A stretch of DNA of 64,000 nucleotides from Nakamurella lactea DSM 19367. GTDB taxonomy: Bacteria > Actinomycetota > Actinomycetes > Mycobacteriales > Nakamurellaceae. Below the pieces are notes generated by a model. That model was given only the letters and a program-made list of their open reading frames with translations, was not told the origin of the DNA and made no database searches. Positions 1 to 9,693 of this stretch are shown here, in pieces. The stretch's first letter is position 1. Every line of letters starts with the position of its first letter. Made by a program: the position numbers and the translations under genes. The stretch spans positions 124,001-188,000 of the forward strand of contig NZ_AUFT01000012.1 in NCBI RefSeq assembly GCF_000426645.1. The letters run 5' to 3'.

Positions 1-105
1 ACTGTGGCAGACCCGAACCGAGTCGGTGAGGTCGGTCCAATCGCGCTGCGTCATCCGGTAACGGTAGCTACTCGGCGACCCCGCCGCGCGCGGCGTCGCC
101 GGCCC
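1..105. other. window edge, no gene recognised
   Basis: This stretch lies downstream of the nitronate monooxygenase stop codon. I see no convincing coding region or RNA gene in it. Confidence 0.4.
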
Positions 106-1092
106 TCAACGTTCGCCCAGGAGTCCAGGTACCCGGGAACGGAGCACGGCCTCGGCTCCCTCGGCCAGTTCGGTGATCACGTCCGCTGCCGGTCGCGCCG
201 CCGTGAGCAGCCCGACGGCCTGCCCGGCCAGGATGGGTGCCAGATCGTAGTTCCCGGAATCGACCGCGTCGGTCACCTGCCGGCGGGCCTCGGCGCCCGG
301 CGGAAGGTGGTCGACCTTGTCGGCCCAGGCGTCGGTGAAGTCGTTGGCGAGCGTGCGCACAGGATAGTCCTGCGGCCAGCCGGGACGGAGAACCTGGTCG
401 AACAGGGGAGACAAGACCGTTTGGTCCACCTCGGCCGCGCGCAGCCGGTCGCGAGCGGCATCGTCGAGCACGGCCTCCTGGCTGAGCAGCAGCGGAGTGC
501 CCACCCGGGCGCCGACGGCCCCGGCGACCAGCACGGCCGCCAGCGCTTCGGGTGTTCCGATGCCGCCGGCCGCCAGCACGGGCACATCGACCTCCTGCCG
601 CAGCCGCTGCAGCAACGGCAGCATGGCGACGGTTCCGGTATGTCCGCCGGCTTCGGTGCCCTGCGCCTCGATCAGGTCGACGCCGGCCGCCACCGCGTCG
701 CGCGCGGCCTGCGGGTTGTGCACCTGCGCCGAGACGACGACACCGGCGGCGTGCAGCAGTTCCACGTCGCCGGGCCGGACCGGGCCGAACGACAGCGACA
801 CCAGCGCCGGCCGCTGCGCGGCAGTCGCCGCCACCAGCTCCGGACGGCCGGGAAGTGCCCAGGCGGTCAGCCCCACCCCGAACGGCAGCGCCCCGTCGTC
901 GCTCGCGATCCGCGCCTCGTCGGCCAGAAACTCGACGGGCACCTGGCTACCGATCCCCAGCATGCCCAGTCCGCCGGCCCGGCTGACGGCCCGGGCGAGC
1001 CGGCCGTGCGCCACTCCGGTCATCGACGCGCTGATCACCGGATGCCGGATGCCCAGCCGCTCGGTCAGCCACGTGTACAGCATGTGCGGCAT
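106..1092 (-). CDS. nitronate monooxygenase (2-nitropropane dioxygenase family)
   Basis: A 328-residue FMN-dependent TIM-barrel enzyme that would oxidise alkyl nitronates, cytoplasmic. The N-terminus has the family signature: IRHPVISASMTGVA followed by an alanine/glycine-rich SRAGGLGMLG phosphate-binding turn. Later come EAQGTEAGGHTG, where the central histidine region is the catalytic neighbourhood, and LAAGGIGTPEALAAVLVAGA near the C-terminus, which binds the FMN phosphate. The ATG at 1092 was chosen because the homologous region begins at once (MPHMLYTWLTERLG); the frame stays open far upstream but without family similarity. It is divergent from the oxidoreductase at 1150 with a 57-bp gap, so the two may share a promoter region. 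Family assignment is firm; the physiological substrate is unknown. Confidence 0.88.
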   Translation of the reverse strand: MPHMLYTWLTERLGIRHPVISASMTGVAHGRLARAVSRAGGLGMLGIGSQVPVEFLADEARIASDDGALPFGVGLTAWALPGRPELVAATAAQRPALVSLSFGPVRPGDVELLHAAGVVVSAQVHNPQAARDAVAAGVDLIEAQGTEAGGHTGTVAMLPLLQRLRQEVDVPVLAAGGIGTPEALAAVLVAGAVGARVGTPLLLSQEAVLDDAARDRLRAAEVDQTVLSPLFDQVLRPGWPQDYPVRTLANDFTDAWADKVDHLPPGAEARRQVTDAVDSGNYDLAPILAGQAVGLLTAARPAADVITELAEGAEAVLRSRVPGLLGER

Positions 1093-1149
1093 CTTAACGG
1101 CGAGCCGTCCGCCCGTTGTTGTTGGCCGGCACTGGCTTAGGTTGATGGG

Positions 1150-2130
1150 GTGGCGAACTACCGGGATGTACCGGCGGAGCCGGGGACCGAGCGAGCCGAG
1201 ACGTCGACCTCGACCCGCGCACTGATCGTCGACCCGTCCGCGGACTCGAACATTGGCTTCGGGGAGGTAGCCACCCCGGTTGCCGGCCCGCATCAGATAC
1301 TCGTCGGAGTGCAGTACGCGGCCTTGAACTACGCGGACCTGAACAACGCCCGTTCGGGACGCGTGCCGGTCGGCGCGCCGCTGGGTCTGGACGCGGCCGG
1401 GATCGTCCTGCGGGGCGCAACGGACGGGTCGGGGCCGCCGCGGCGCAGCCGCGTCGTCCTCTTTGCGGACGGCGCGTTCGCGGAACGGGTCGCCGTCGAC
1501 GTTTCGGCAGTGGCCGAGGTTCCGGACGGTGTCGGACTTGCCGAGGCAGCAGCATTGCCGACGGCGGGCCTGGCCGCGCTCCGCTCGCTGCGCTCCGCCG
1601 GGGTCGGACCCGGCAAGCGGGTGTTGGTGACGGGTGCCTCGGGTGGAGTGGGACGGTACGCCGTGACACTGGCCGCACTGGCCGGGGCGTACGTCGTTGC
1701 TTCGGTCGGCTCTCCGGCGCGCGGCGACGGCCTCGCCGACGCTGGCGCAGACGAGGTGGTGGAGGGCATGGCGGGGATCAACGAACCCGTCGACATCGTC
1801 GTGGAGACGGTCGGTGGTCGCCAGTTGGTCAGGGCCTGGGAACTCCTTGCTGCCGGCGGCAGTCTGCAATCGATCGGGTGGACTTCGGCGGAGCCGGCCG
1901 TCTTCCCTCCCTACGCGACCGTTGGCCCACCCAAGACGCTCACGTCCTACGTCAATGAATTCGACGCCGCCGCCGACCTTGCCCAGTTGGTACGGCTGGT
2001 CGCAGAGGGTGCAGTGGTGCCTGAGATCGGTTGGCGCGGCTCCTGGGAGCGCTTCGACGAGGCAGTCGATGCGCTGCGTGGCCGGCGCGTCGCAGGAAAA
2101 GTGGTATTCCAGCTCAGTTCCCACGCCTGA
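1150..2130 (+). CDS. zinc-type alcohol dehydrogenase-like quinone oxidoreductase (MDR superfamily)
   Basis: A 326-residue medium-chain dehydrogenase/reductase. It has an N-terminal GroES-like domain (ALNYADLNNARSGRVPVGAPLGLDAAGIV) and a Rossmann domain with the glycine motif VTGASGGVGRYAVTLAALAGA near residue 160. I see no cysteine/histidine zinc ligands, so it is the zinc-free quinone oxidoreductase or enoyl-reductase type that uses NADPH. It starts with GTG. It is divergently arranged with the nitronate monooxygenase and ends 44 bp before the convergent serine hydrolase. Substrate cannot be told from sequence. Confidence 0.85.
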   Translation: MANYRDVPAEPGTERAETSTSTRALIVDPSADSNIGFGEVATPVAGPHQILVGVQYAALNYADLNNARSGRVPVGAPLGLDAAGIVLRGATDGSGPPRRSRVVLFADGAFAERVAVDVSAVAEVPDGVGLAEAAALPTAGLAALRSLRSAGVGPGKRVLVTGASGGVGRYAVTLAALAGAYVVASVGSPARGDGLADAGADEVVEGMAGINEPVDIVVETVGGRQLVRAWELLAAGGSLQSIGWTSAEPAVFPPYATVGPPKTLTSYVNEFDAAADLAQLVRLVAEGAVVPEIGWRGSWERFDEAVDALRGRRVAGKVVFQLSSHA

Positions 2131-2173
2131 ACCGGCCAGGGGTCGGCGCCGAGCGTCGGCCTGCGGCTATTGC

Positions 2174-3085
2174 CTACAGGTGGGGAACGATCTCGTCCCA
2201 GATCGCGTCGAGGATGTCGACCGTCGGCCTCTCGTAGTGCGAGGTCACGCTGACACACGCGCGCTGGTGCGGAAAGATGACGCAGAACTGGCCGTACAGG
2301 CCGTCCATCCGCCACGCGTCATCTCGCGCGCAGTGCCAGCAGTGCAGGCCGTAGGAACCCTCGACGCCCTCAAGGTCGGAAGCAATGGACGGGCCGTGCA
2401 TCAGGTCGACGTACTCGGCGGGCACGAGTTGCCGGCCCTGGTGGGCACCTCTGTGCAGCAGGGTGATGCCTAGTCGCGCGATCTCCTCGGTCCGCAGTTG
2501 CAGGCCAAGTGCGCCCATCGAATATCCCAACGGACACCGCAGCCACTGCGGATTCCCGATCTGCAACGGGGTGAACAGTCGCGGCATCAGGAAGTCGCGC
2601 ATGTCCTGGCCGCTGGCGGCGGCGATGATGCGACTGAGCAGGTACGAGTTCGTGCCCCGGTAGGCAAACCAACTCCCGGGCGCGGCATGTGGTGCGGTCG
2701 ACAGGAAGTCCTCGGCCGGATCGCCCGGATGGTCGAAGTCGGGATCATCCCATCGGTAATCGATCCCGGCCGTCATCGTCAGCAGATGACGGATCGTCAT
2801 CTCCTGCACGCCACTGGCGGCGGCGTCGGCGAACTGCGGAAGATGCGACAGCACCCGGTCGTCCAGTTCGAGCAGCCCTTCGGCCTGCGCGATGCCGACC
2901 GCCACCGACGTGAAGGTCTTGGACACCGAGTAGACCTCGCGCCGATCGTCGGAAACCCACCGAAAGGCCACTGGATCGTGGCCTTCCCGGGCTATGTGAA
3001 TGCCCTCAACGCCCAAGTCCCGTTCGGCCACGGCCTGACGAAATCCCAGCAGCCCGATCCCCAACGCATCGTTGCTTGCAGCCAT
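2174..3085 (-). CDS. serine hydrolase, beta-lactamase/class C esterase family
   Basis: A 303-residue penicillin-binding-protein-like hydrolase. The nucleophile motif SxxK is visible as S53-V-S-K56 in EVYSVSKTFTSVA, followed by the usual GLLELDDRVLSHLPQF helix and RHLLTMTAGIDY. The second motif is atypical: FAYRGTNSYLLS has YRG where YxN is usual, although an asparagine follows two residues later. There is no signal peptide, so it is probably a cytoplasmic esterase or peptidase rather than a secreted beta-lactamase. The 56-bp gap to the GH92 stop on the same strand allows co-transcription, but function gives no support for a link. Confidence 0.82.
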   Translation of the reverse strand: MAASNDALGIGLLGFRQAVAERDLGVEGIHIAREGHDPVAFRWVSDDRREVYSVSKTFTSVAVGIAQAEGLLELDDRVLSHLPQFADAAASGVQEMTIRHLLTMTAGIDYRWDDPDFDHPGDPAEDFLSTAPHAAPGSWFAYRGTNSYLLSRIIAAASGQDMRDFLMPRLFTPLQIGNPQWLRCPLGYSMGALGLQLRTEEIARLGITLLHRGAHQGRQLVPAEYVDLMHGPSIASDLEGVEGSYGLHCWHCARDDAWRMDGLYGQFCVIFPHQRACVSVTSHYERPTVDILDAIWDEIVPHL

Positions 3086-3141
3086 GGCGGCACTCTACGG
3101 ACCCGCCGGGAACCGAACCGTCCCGGCAGGTCCGGTAGCCG

Positions 3142-6100
3142 TCAGCCGGTCACCGTCATGCCGCCGACCGCCGGCGACGCGGAGATGACGCCGAACGCGG
3201 TGACGGTGTCGTAGTCGGCCGCCGACCTCGGGACCGGCACCGTCGCCTGCACGGCGCCGTCGGCGCCGGCGGTGGCCGTCACCGCCGTGGCGCCGGCCGC
3301 ATCCACCGCGATCCGCACCTGCTCGCCGGGGGTGAAACCACCGCCGCTGACGGTGATCTCGCCGGCCCGAAGGGCCGTCTGCCGACTGACGGTGAGAGTC
3401 GGCAGGTCCCGCTGGGAGGCCTTGGTGACCCGTACCGTGAGCGGTGCCGACTCGGTGACGCCATCGGTGTCGGTGACCGAGACGGTGGCGGTGAACTCAC
3501 CGAGCTTCGAATACGTGTGGCTGCCGGTCACCGTGTACGAGCCGTCGTCGACGGCGGCAATGGTGCCGACCGAGGCCGCGCTGCGATCGCCCCAGTCGAT
3601 GCTCGCGGTGAAATCGCCGGCAGCGGCGCCGTTCCCGCCGGTGAACGACGCCAGCGTGCCGGTAAACTCCTGGCCCCTGACGGCGGCGGCATCGGCCGGC
3701 GCGGTGACGGTGAGAGCCGGTAGCGGATGGGTGATCGACACGTCGTCGATCCAGCCGCGCAGGTAGCCGTCCGAATGGCCGGCGGTGGCGACCACGTCGC
3801 CGGTGCCGAAGGCCAGCAGCACCTTGTCGACGGTCTTACCGGCCGCCTGCGCCGGGATCGATACCTGCACCGTGGTCCAGGTATCCGGCGTCAGCGCCCC
3901 GCCCTGCTGCTCCGGTTCGAGAGTGGCGCCATTGGAGGCCAGCGCGCCGCTGTCGGACAGCCTGGTCCCGTCGGTGAACAGCAGATCGACGGCCACGTAC
4001 TGACTCGCGTTCTGCACGTAGTCGCCGAACGGGCCGCCGGTGGCTTGCGGCCGCACTGCGTAGGAGAACACGTCGCCGGCGGCGACTCGCTGCCCGGTCT
4101 GCCCGCCGGACAGCAGCACGTTGTCGGCGTGATTGCCGGCCGTCACCGCGCGGGCCGAGTAGATGGTCGCCCAGGTACCGGTGTTGGCATCGCCGCCCTG
4201 GGCCTTGGATTCGGTGCCGCCGATCCCGCAGCAGTACTCGCCGAAGCCGGTGGAATCCAGCCGGACGCTGCCGGCCGGTTGGGGCTGGCCCGGTTCGAAG
4301 CTGGTGGACAGCAGGGTCTTTGCCGGCTTCGCCACCAGCACGGTGAAGGTCAGCGATCCGAGATCGGTCTTGCCGACCGCGTAGTGCACGGTGACGGTGT
4401 GGCTGCCAAGTGGGGTGTTCTTGTCGGCCCGCAACACGATCGGCACCGAGGCTCTGCCGTCAGCCCCGATGGTGATCGACGAGGTCGGGAGGATCGGCGT
4501 CAGACCGTCGCCGGCCGTCACCGTGTAGGTGACCTTCTTCGGTGCCTTGCTGGTGAGCCGGACCACGTCCAGCGTGACCTCCTTACTCAGCCCGCCGGGC
4601 ACCGCGGTGGTGGCCGGCGAGGAAATGCTGGCCGTGTAAGGCTTCTCGCCGTCGCGGTTGGATGGCGACGCGTCGGCCGGACGGGTACCGCGGGCGGTAT
4701 TCGGTGTGGTGGTCAGGGTGAGGTCGACGGTGGTGTTCTTTCTGAGCGCGGCGGCCGACAGGTAGGTCTTGCTGCTGGTCGCACCGTTGACCTTCAGCTT
4801 GTCGATGTACTGGGCGTCCAGTGCGGCGGCCGGCGCAGTGATCTGCAGCCTCTTGCCGGTGCTGCGGGTGACGGTGATCGACGGGAACAGCGGCGCCGCC
4901 ATCGTCAGGTCGGCAGACGACGGATTCTCCGGGTACAGGCCCATCGCGGCGAACACCAGCCAGGAGCTCATTTCGCCGAGATCGTCGTTGCCAGGGATCC
5001 CGTCCGGTCCGCCGGGAACGCCGTCCTTGGTGTCCAGCCAGAGCTGGGAGATGGTCTGCCGCACCGTCTCCTGGGTCTTCCAGGGGGTGCCGGCGTAGTT
5101 GTAGAGCCAGGCGGCGCCGATCGACGGCTCGTTGTCCATGTTGGCGTGGGTGGTGCCGTCCCAGGGGCCGATCAGCACCCAGTTGCCGTCGGCGTCCTTG
5201 AAGAAGCTGTCGAGCCGGGCGTTCACGGCGTCGTTGCCGCCCATCGCGTCGATCAGGCCGGCCGGGTTGTGCTGCACCATCCAGGTGTACTGGGCGCCGG
5301 TGCCCTCGACGAAGCCGGACGAGGAGCCGGGGTCGAAGCCGGAAACCCAACTGCCACTGGCCATCCGGCTCTGGATGTAGCCGCCGCCGTCGGTGGCGTC
5401 CGGGTTGAACTGGTTCTGCCAGGACTGTGACCGGGTGACGAACTCGGTGTACGACTTCTTGTCCTTGAGGTACTTCGCGATGGTGGCCAGCCCGTAGTCG
5501 GCCGCCGCCATCTCCAGCGTCTCGTTCGGGCAACCCCAGGCGTTGCAGCCCTCGGGGTAGAAGTCGTGGCTCAGGAACTGATCGAGCGACGGGCGTTGTC
5601 CGATCACCGCGACGTTCCAGCCGGCACTCGAATAGTCCTGCTGGGTCGGCACTCTGGCCGCCGTGGCGAGGGAGTCGAAGGCGCGCCGGATCGGGAAGTC
5701 GGTGCCGCCGAAGGCCAGGATGCCGGCCAACGCGGCGGCCGACGGATCGCCGACCATCACATGGGTGCCGCCGGTGACGTGCGTCCAGCGGTCCCAGACG
5801 CCGCCGTTCTGGTCGGCCTGGTTGAGCAGCGATGCGGCGATGTCGCTGCCGCGCCGCGGATCCAACAGCGTCAGCAGTTGCACCTGCGAGCGGTAGACGT
5901 CCCAGCCGGAGAAGGTGGTGTACTGCGCCTGCTGGTCGGCGGGGAGCAGGTGTGCCCGGCCGTCGAAGCCGGGGTACTGGCGATTCACGTCGCTCACCAG
6001 GTTCGGGTGCAACAGCGCATGGTAGAGCGCGGTATAGAAGGTGCTGCGCTCGTTGTCGGTGCCGCCGCCGACGGTGATCCGGCCGAGCTCGGCGTTCCAG

Positions 6101-7200
6101 TCCCGTTTGGTGGCCGCGGTGACCTGCTCGAGGGTGCGGCCGGCCGGATTCTCGGCCTGCAGATTGGCTGTCGCGTTCGCGTCCGAGACGTAGGAGATGC
6201 CGACCCTGGCGTTCACCGTTGAACCAGGGGCGAACATCAGGTAGCCGCCGGATCCCTTGCCGGCCGGCGCATATCCGTTGGCCGTGCCGCCATCCGGGTT
6301 CAGTCCGCCGGTGTAGCCGGTGCCGCCTCGCGCTGAGGTGCTGCCGCTGCTGACCGTCCCGTCCTTCCAGGTGCCGACCGCGGCGAACGGCGCATCGAAG
6401 GCGATCGTGTAATGCAGGGTGTAGTAGCTGTGCTGCAGGATGCCGTCGCCGGTGTACGGGCCGCAGAAGTTGCCGCTGGTCACCGAGCCGGAGACGGTGC
6501 GGGCAGCGGGATCGATGGTGACGGCCGCGTCCGAGCTGCCGGCGATCGAGTCCGAACCGCGGATCAGCAGACCGGCGGGCTTGTCGGCGGGGAAGGCGAA
6601 TCTGGCGCTGCCGGTGCGGGCGGTGGCGGCCAGCGACGCGGTGACGCCGGAGTCCAGCGTGACCCGGTAGGAGCCGGGCGATGCCTGCTCCTGATCGTGC
6701 GAGAAGGTGCTGGAGTAGGCGGTGGAGATGCCGCCGGCCGGCAGCGTCGGCGAGCCGGTGACGTCCTGGGTGATAGGCATGATCGGCACGTCGCCGCCGG
6801 CGCCGTTGCACCCGGCGCCGGACAGGTGGGTCAGCGAGAAGCCGGTGATGAAGTCCGTGCCGTACTGGTATCCGCTGGGTGAGGCCCAGCGGACGGTGCC
6901 CTTGCCGGCGTTCGCGCCGGACGTCGGCCCGTAGTAGCGGGACTGGCCGGGGGAGAAGCTGAGCATGCCGAACGGGGCGACCGCGCCGGGGAAGGTGTTG
7001 CCCGCGTTGGCGGTGCCGACCAGCGGGTCGACGTCACTCGCCGGGTCGGTCACCGGAGCGGCCGTCGCGGTGGTGCTCCCCGCGGCGACCAGGACGGCGG
7101 GGGTCGCGGCCGCCGCCTGGGCGGGCAGGCTCAGGGCCAGTGCGGCGGCGACTCCGGCGACCAGCGCGAGACTGGGACGGCGTGACGGACGACGGTGCAT
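3142..7200 (-). CDS. secreted GH92 alpha-1,2-mannosidase with C-terminal accessory beta domains
   Basis: A 1352-residue exported glycoside hydrolase of family GH92, whose members trim alpha-mannosides from glycans or yeast mannan. Residues 1-30 are a signal peptide with a basic start, an alanine/leucine core and AQA cleavage-like residues. The catalytic core runs roughly from 50 to 800, with GH92 hallmarks DPLVGTANAGNTFPGAVAPFG, FSLTHLSGAGCNGAGGDVPI, FSGWDVYRSQ, GGVWDRWTHVTGGTHVMVGD, CPNETLEMAAADYGLA, WDGTTHANMDNEPS and GNDDLGEMSSWLVFAAMGLYP. After the core come Ig-like segments, a jelly-roll carbohydrate-binding-like module (TSFEPGQPQPAGSV to RGWIDDVSI), a PKD-type segment (ASIDWGDRSAASVGT, GSHTYSKLGEFTATVSVTDTD) and a final IPT-like domain. 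It is longer than typical GH92 enzymes because of these modules. A promoter with a palindromic operator lies 55 bp upstream. Confidence 0.93.
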   Translation of the reverse strand: MHRRPSRRPSLALVAGVAAALALSLPAQAAAATPAVLVAAGSTTATAAPVTDPASDVDPLVGTANAGNTFPGAVAPFGMLSFSPGQSRYYGPTSGANAGKGTVRWASPSGYQYGTDFITGFSLTHLSGAGCNGAGGDVPIMPITQDVTGSPTLPAGGISTAYSSTFSHDQEQASPGSYRVTLDSGVTASLAATARTGSARFAFPADKPAGLLIRGSDSIAGSSDAAVTIDPAARTVSGSVTSGNFCGPYTGDGILQHSYYTLHYTIAFDAPFAAVGTWKDGTVSSGSTSARGGTGYTGGLNPDGGTANGYAPAGKGSGGYLMFAPGSTVNARVGISYVSDANATANLQAENPAGRTLEQVTAATKRDWNAELGRITVGGGTDNERSTFYTALYHALLHPNLVSDVNRQYPGFDGRAHLLPADQQAQYTTFSGWDVYRSQVQLLTLLDPRRGSDIAASLLNQADQNGGVWDRWTHVTGGTHVMVGDPSAAALAGILAFGGTDFPIRRAFDSLATAARVPTQQDYSSAGWNVAVIGQRPSLDQFLSHDFYPEGCNAWGCPNETLEMAAADYGLATIAKYLKDKKSYTEFVTRSQSWQNQFNPDATDGGGYIQSRMASGSWVSGFDPGSSSGFVEGTGAQYTWMVQHNPAGLIDAMGGNDAVNARLDSFFKDADGNWVLIGPWDGTTHANMDNEPSIGAAWLYNYAGTPWKTQETVRQTISQLWLDTKDGVPGGPDGIPGNDDLGEMSSWLVFAAMGLYPENPSSADLTMAAPLFPSITVTRSTGKRLQITAPAAALDAQYIDKLKVNGATSSKTYLSAAALRKNTTVDLTLTTTPNTARGTRPADASPSNRDGEKPYTASISSPATTAVPGGLSKEVTLDVVRLTSKAPKKVTYTVTAGDGLTPILPTSSITIGADGRASVPIVLRADKNTPLGSHTVTVHYAVGKTDLGSLTFTVLVAKPAKTLLSTSFEPGQPQPAGSVRLDSTGFGEYCCGIGGTESKAQGGDANTGTWATIYSARAVTAGNHADNVLLSGGQTGQRVAAGDVFSYAVRPQATGGPFGDYVQNASQYVAVDLLFTDGTRLSDSGALASNGATLEPEQQGGALTPDTWTTVQVSIPAQAAGKTVDKVLLAFGTGDVVATAGHSDGYLRGWIDDVSITHPLPALTVTAPADAAAVRGQEFTGTLASFTGGNGAAAGDFTASIDWGDRSAASVGTIAAVDDGSYTVTGSHTYSKLGEFTATVSVTDTDGVTESAPLTVRVTKASQRDLPTLTVSRQTALRAGEITVSGGGFTPGEQVRIAVDAAGATAVTATAGADGAVQATVPVPRSAADYDTVTAFGVISASPAVGGMTVTG

Positions 7201-7254
7201 GGGTGGTTCCTCCCGGTGCCCGAGCCGGCTCCCTTGCCCGCTCCTGGTCCCGGT

Positions 7255-7283
7255 AGTTCACCGTCGTCTGACATCGTTGTCAA
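7255..7283 (-). promoter_or_regulatory. promoter and LacI-type operator for the GH92 mannosidase
   Basis: On the minus strand, TTGACA (7283-7278) is followed after exactly 17 bp by TGAACT (7260-7255), a plausible -35/-10 pair 55 bp upstream of the mannosidase ATG. The -35 box is embedded in a perfect inverted repeat, TGACA-TCGT-TGTCA (7269-7282). Its 5-bp arms around a central CG are typical of LacI-family operators. Inference: the enzyme is repressed until its glycan, or a breakdown product, is present. Confidence 0.6.
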
Positions 7284-7347
7284 GAGGTGATCTGGCGAGC
7301 CGCTGGGGACGACTGCCCTGGGGAGGACCCGCCGGGGCGGCGGATTG

Positions 7348-8394
7348 TCAGCCGGAACGGGCGCGGTCGCGCAGGGAGGTGGGGGAGACGAAGGGCTGCA
7401 GAGGTCCGTCGTCACCGGACTCTTCCGCGTGCCTGGCCACCCCGGCCAGCAGGTCGGCGACCTGGACCCGGGGATCGTCCCGGGAGTCGACCGTCACCAG
7501 ACCGGCCAACGGTGACATCGCCGGCCGCGTCGGCCGGCCCGGTTCCGTCCCGGCCGCCGGTCCGCGACTCTCCGCCAGCACCTGCTTCAGCCGCGTCAGC
7601 CGGTCGGGGGTGAGGGCGCTCTGCTCGTCGTGGATCACCACTACCGACCGGTGCCCAGCACTCCAGAACATGACCGTCTCGGCCAACGCCGGCAGCACCG
7701 GCTCCAACGGTGGCGGGATCGACCGGTCGTCGTGGGTCATCCGGGACACGACGGCCAATACCCGGCCGGGGAGCAGCTCCTCAAGGACACCCGCGGCCGG
7801 CGGCCCGATGCCGCCGGCGAGCAGCGCGTCCCGCGCCTGGAAGAACCGGTCAAGGGCCCGGCGATCCGGCTCCCGCCGTCGTTTGGTCCGGACCAGCTCG
7901 ACAAAGGTCGCCAGGAAGGTATTCCAGTCGGGACCGGCCGAGCCCCGGGCCCGGTACAGCGCGAGTGCGGCCGGACGCTGCTGCTGGGTGAGCCGGGTGC
8001 CGGAGGCGTAGGTCGGCTCGGCCATGAACAGGTCGACGATCCGGGTGACGAGGTAGTACTCCTTCTCGACGACGTGAACGTGTGCCCGGCCGGACAGCGC
8101 CGTCAGCAGCATCGCGAGCACCTGGTCCGCCCTTCGGCCGCGAAGGAGTTGCCGGGACTTGAGTTCGCCCGGTGCGCTCCGCAGGGCGGACCGTACCGCG
8201 GCGATCAGTTCGGCAGCCTCGTCCACCCGCAGATCGACGCTCGCGTGGGTGATCACCGGGATCGACGGATCCAGCAGGTTTCGCCCCGAGAACCCGGATT
8301 CGTCACAGGCGATCTCCACCACCTCGCCGGTCCCGACGTCCACCGGCGGCAATCCGCCCTGCGGAGGCAGCCGCACCTCCGAACGCTCGCCCAT
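7348..8394 (-). CDS. DUF3800-like protein
   Basis: A 348-residue soluble protein. The N-terminal VEIACDESGFSG, the central VVVIHDEQSALTPDRLTRLK and the C-terminal DSRDDPRVQVADLLAG match the three acidic blocks of the DUF3800 family, thought to be an RNase H-like fold whose aspartates could bind a metal. No biochemical role is established. It starts 11 bp after the arginine deiminase stop on the same strand and is probably co-transcribed with it, although no functional link is obvious. DUF3800 genes are often found in accessory or mobile regions. Assignment is from motif memory, not a profile search. Confidence 0.6.
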   Translation of the reverse strand: MGERSEVRLPPQGGLPPVDVGTGEVVEIACDESGFSGRNLLDPSIPVITHASVDLRVDEAAELIAAVRSALRSAPGELKSRQLLRGRRADQVLAMLLTALSGRAHVHVVEKEYYLVTRIVDLFMAEPTYASGTRLTQQQRPAALALYRARGSAGPDWNTFLATFVELVRTKRRREPDRRALDRFFQARDALLAGGIGPPAAGVLEELLPGRVLAVVSRMTHDDRSIPPPLEPVLPALAETVMFWSAGHRSVVVIHDEQSALTPDRLTRLKQVLAESRGPAAGTEPGRPTRPAMSPLAGLVTVDSRDDPRVQVADLLAGVARHAEESGDDGPLQPFVSPTSLRDRARSG

Positions 8395-8405
8395 GCCGGT
8401 GGCCG

Positions 8406-9641
8406 TCAGCCGGGGTCGCGCTTAATCGGGCAGGACATGCACCGGGGGCCGCCGCGGCCGCTGCCGAGTTCGGATCCGGCGATCCGGATCACCTCGATGC
8501 CGGCCCGTTCCAACGCCGCGTTGGTGACCAGGTTCCGCTCGTAGGCCACCGCGACCCGGGGCGCGATGCACAGGGTGTTGTTGCCGTCATCCCACTGTTC
8601 GCGTTCGGCCGTCACCGGATCCAGGCCGGTGGAAATGGTGCGCATCTTCTCGATCCCCAGCGCCGCGGCGGCCGCGGGCAGGAACGGTTCGCGCCGGCTC
8701 ACCCGCAGCTGGGTCTGGGCGCCGTCGGGTGCTGTCACGGTGAAGGCGGTGAGGGTGTCGGCGACGTTCGGATAGATGATCATCGCGTCGACGTCGACCA
8801 TCGTGCAGACGGTGTCCAGGTGCATGGTGGCACGGTCCTGGGCGATCGGCACCACCAACACCGTGTGCGCCAAGCCGGCCTCGAACATGTTGCGGGACAG
8901 CCGCTCGGCCCCGGCCGGGGCGGTCCGCTCGCCGACCCCGATGGCGACGACGCCCGGGCCGAGCAACAGCACGTCGCCACCTTCCAGCGGCTCGAGATCG
9001 TCGTTGTACAGGTGCTCGGTGCCGGCGTACTCCGGGTGATGGCTCCAGATGGCATGGGTCAAGGTCGATTCCCGGTGCCGGGCCGGCATGGTCATCGAGG
9101 TGACGGCCACCCGATCGCGGACCCAGACCGAAGAGTCCCTGGTGAACAACACGTTCGGCAGCGGCGGCACCACGAAGTCCTGGTCGGCCATCAACGCGAA
9201 GGCCAGCCCGGCCCCGTCGGCGAGCTCGGTCCGGGAGATACCGGTGATCAGCGCCGACGTCAGCTCGGCCGGCGACAGCGTTTCCAGGTGGGCGCCGACG
9301 ATGTCGCCGAGATCGGTGCCCAGCTGCGGATCGGTGAGCACCTCGGCGATGGTCAGTTTCCGGGCGTCCGGGGACTCCAACGCCTCGGTGAGCAGGTCGG
9401 TGAGGTAATGGACGGTGACGCCGCGGGTCCGCAATGCCTCGGCGAACGCGTCGTGCTCGTCCTGTGCCCGGCTCACCCACGGCACCCCGTCGAACAGCAG
9501 CCGGTCGTTGTTGCGGGGCGTCAGCCGGGACAGTTCGGCGCCGGGCCGGTGCAGCATGACGGTGCGCAGCCGGCCGACCTCGCTGTCGACGTAGCCCGCG
9601 CTGCCGGCCCGTATTGACGGTGTGCTGGCGTCGGTCGTCAC
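8406..9641 (-). CDS. arcA: arginine deiminase
   Basis: A 411-residue enzyme converting L-arginine to citrulline and ammonia. All catalytic elements are visible: D169 in FTRDSSVW, E220 in [11 protein letters not shown]274 and D276 in [11 protein letters not shown], and nucleophile C401 in [15 protein letters not shown] at 9641 was chosen because it gives the usual family length (about 410) and an N-terminus typical of ADI ([16 protein letters not shown]); the frame is open further upstream but that extension is low-complexity. Ornithine carbamoyltransferase, carbamate kinase and an arginine/ornithine antiporter are not nearby, so a fermentative arc operon is not evident here. It is divergent from the NUDIX gene, 52 bp away. 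Confidence 0.93.
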   Translation of the reverse strand: MTTDASTPSIRAGSAGYVDSEVGRLRTVMLHRPGAELSRLTPRNNDRLLFDGVPWVSRAQDEHDAFAEALRTRGVTVHYLTDLLTEALESPDARKLTIAEVLTDPQLGTDLGDIVGAHLETLSPAELTSALITGISRTELADGAGLAFALMADQDFVVPPLPNVLFTRDSSVWVRDRVAVTSMTMPARHRESTLTHAIWSHHPEYAGTEHLYNDDLEPLEGGDVLLLGPGVVAIGVGERTAPAGAERLSRNMFEAGLAHTVLVVPIAQDRATMHLDTVCTMVDVDAMIIYPNVADTLTAFTVTAPDGAQTQLRVSRREPFLPAAAAALGIEKMRTISTGLDPVTAEREQWDDGNNTLCIAPRVAVAYERNLVTNAALERAGIEVIRIAGSELGSGRGGPRCMSCPIKRDPG

Positions 9642-9693
9642 GTCCCGACCATAGCCGCGGCCGGGTCGACCTGCTGCCGCGTACGGTGATCGC

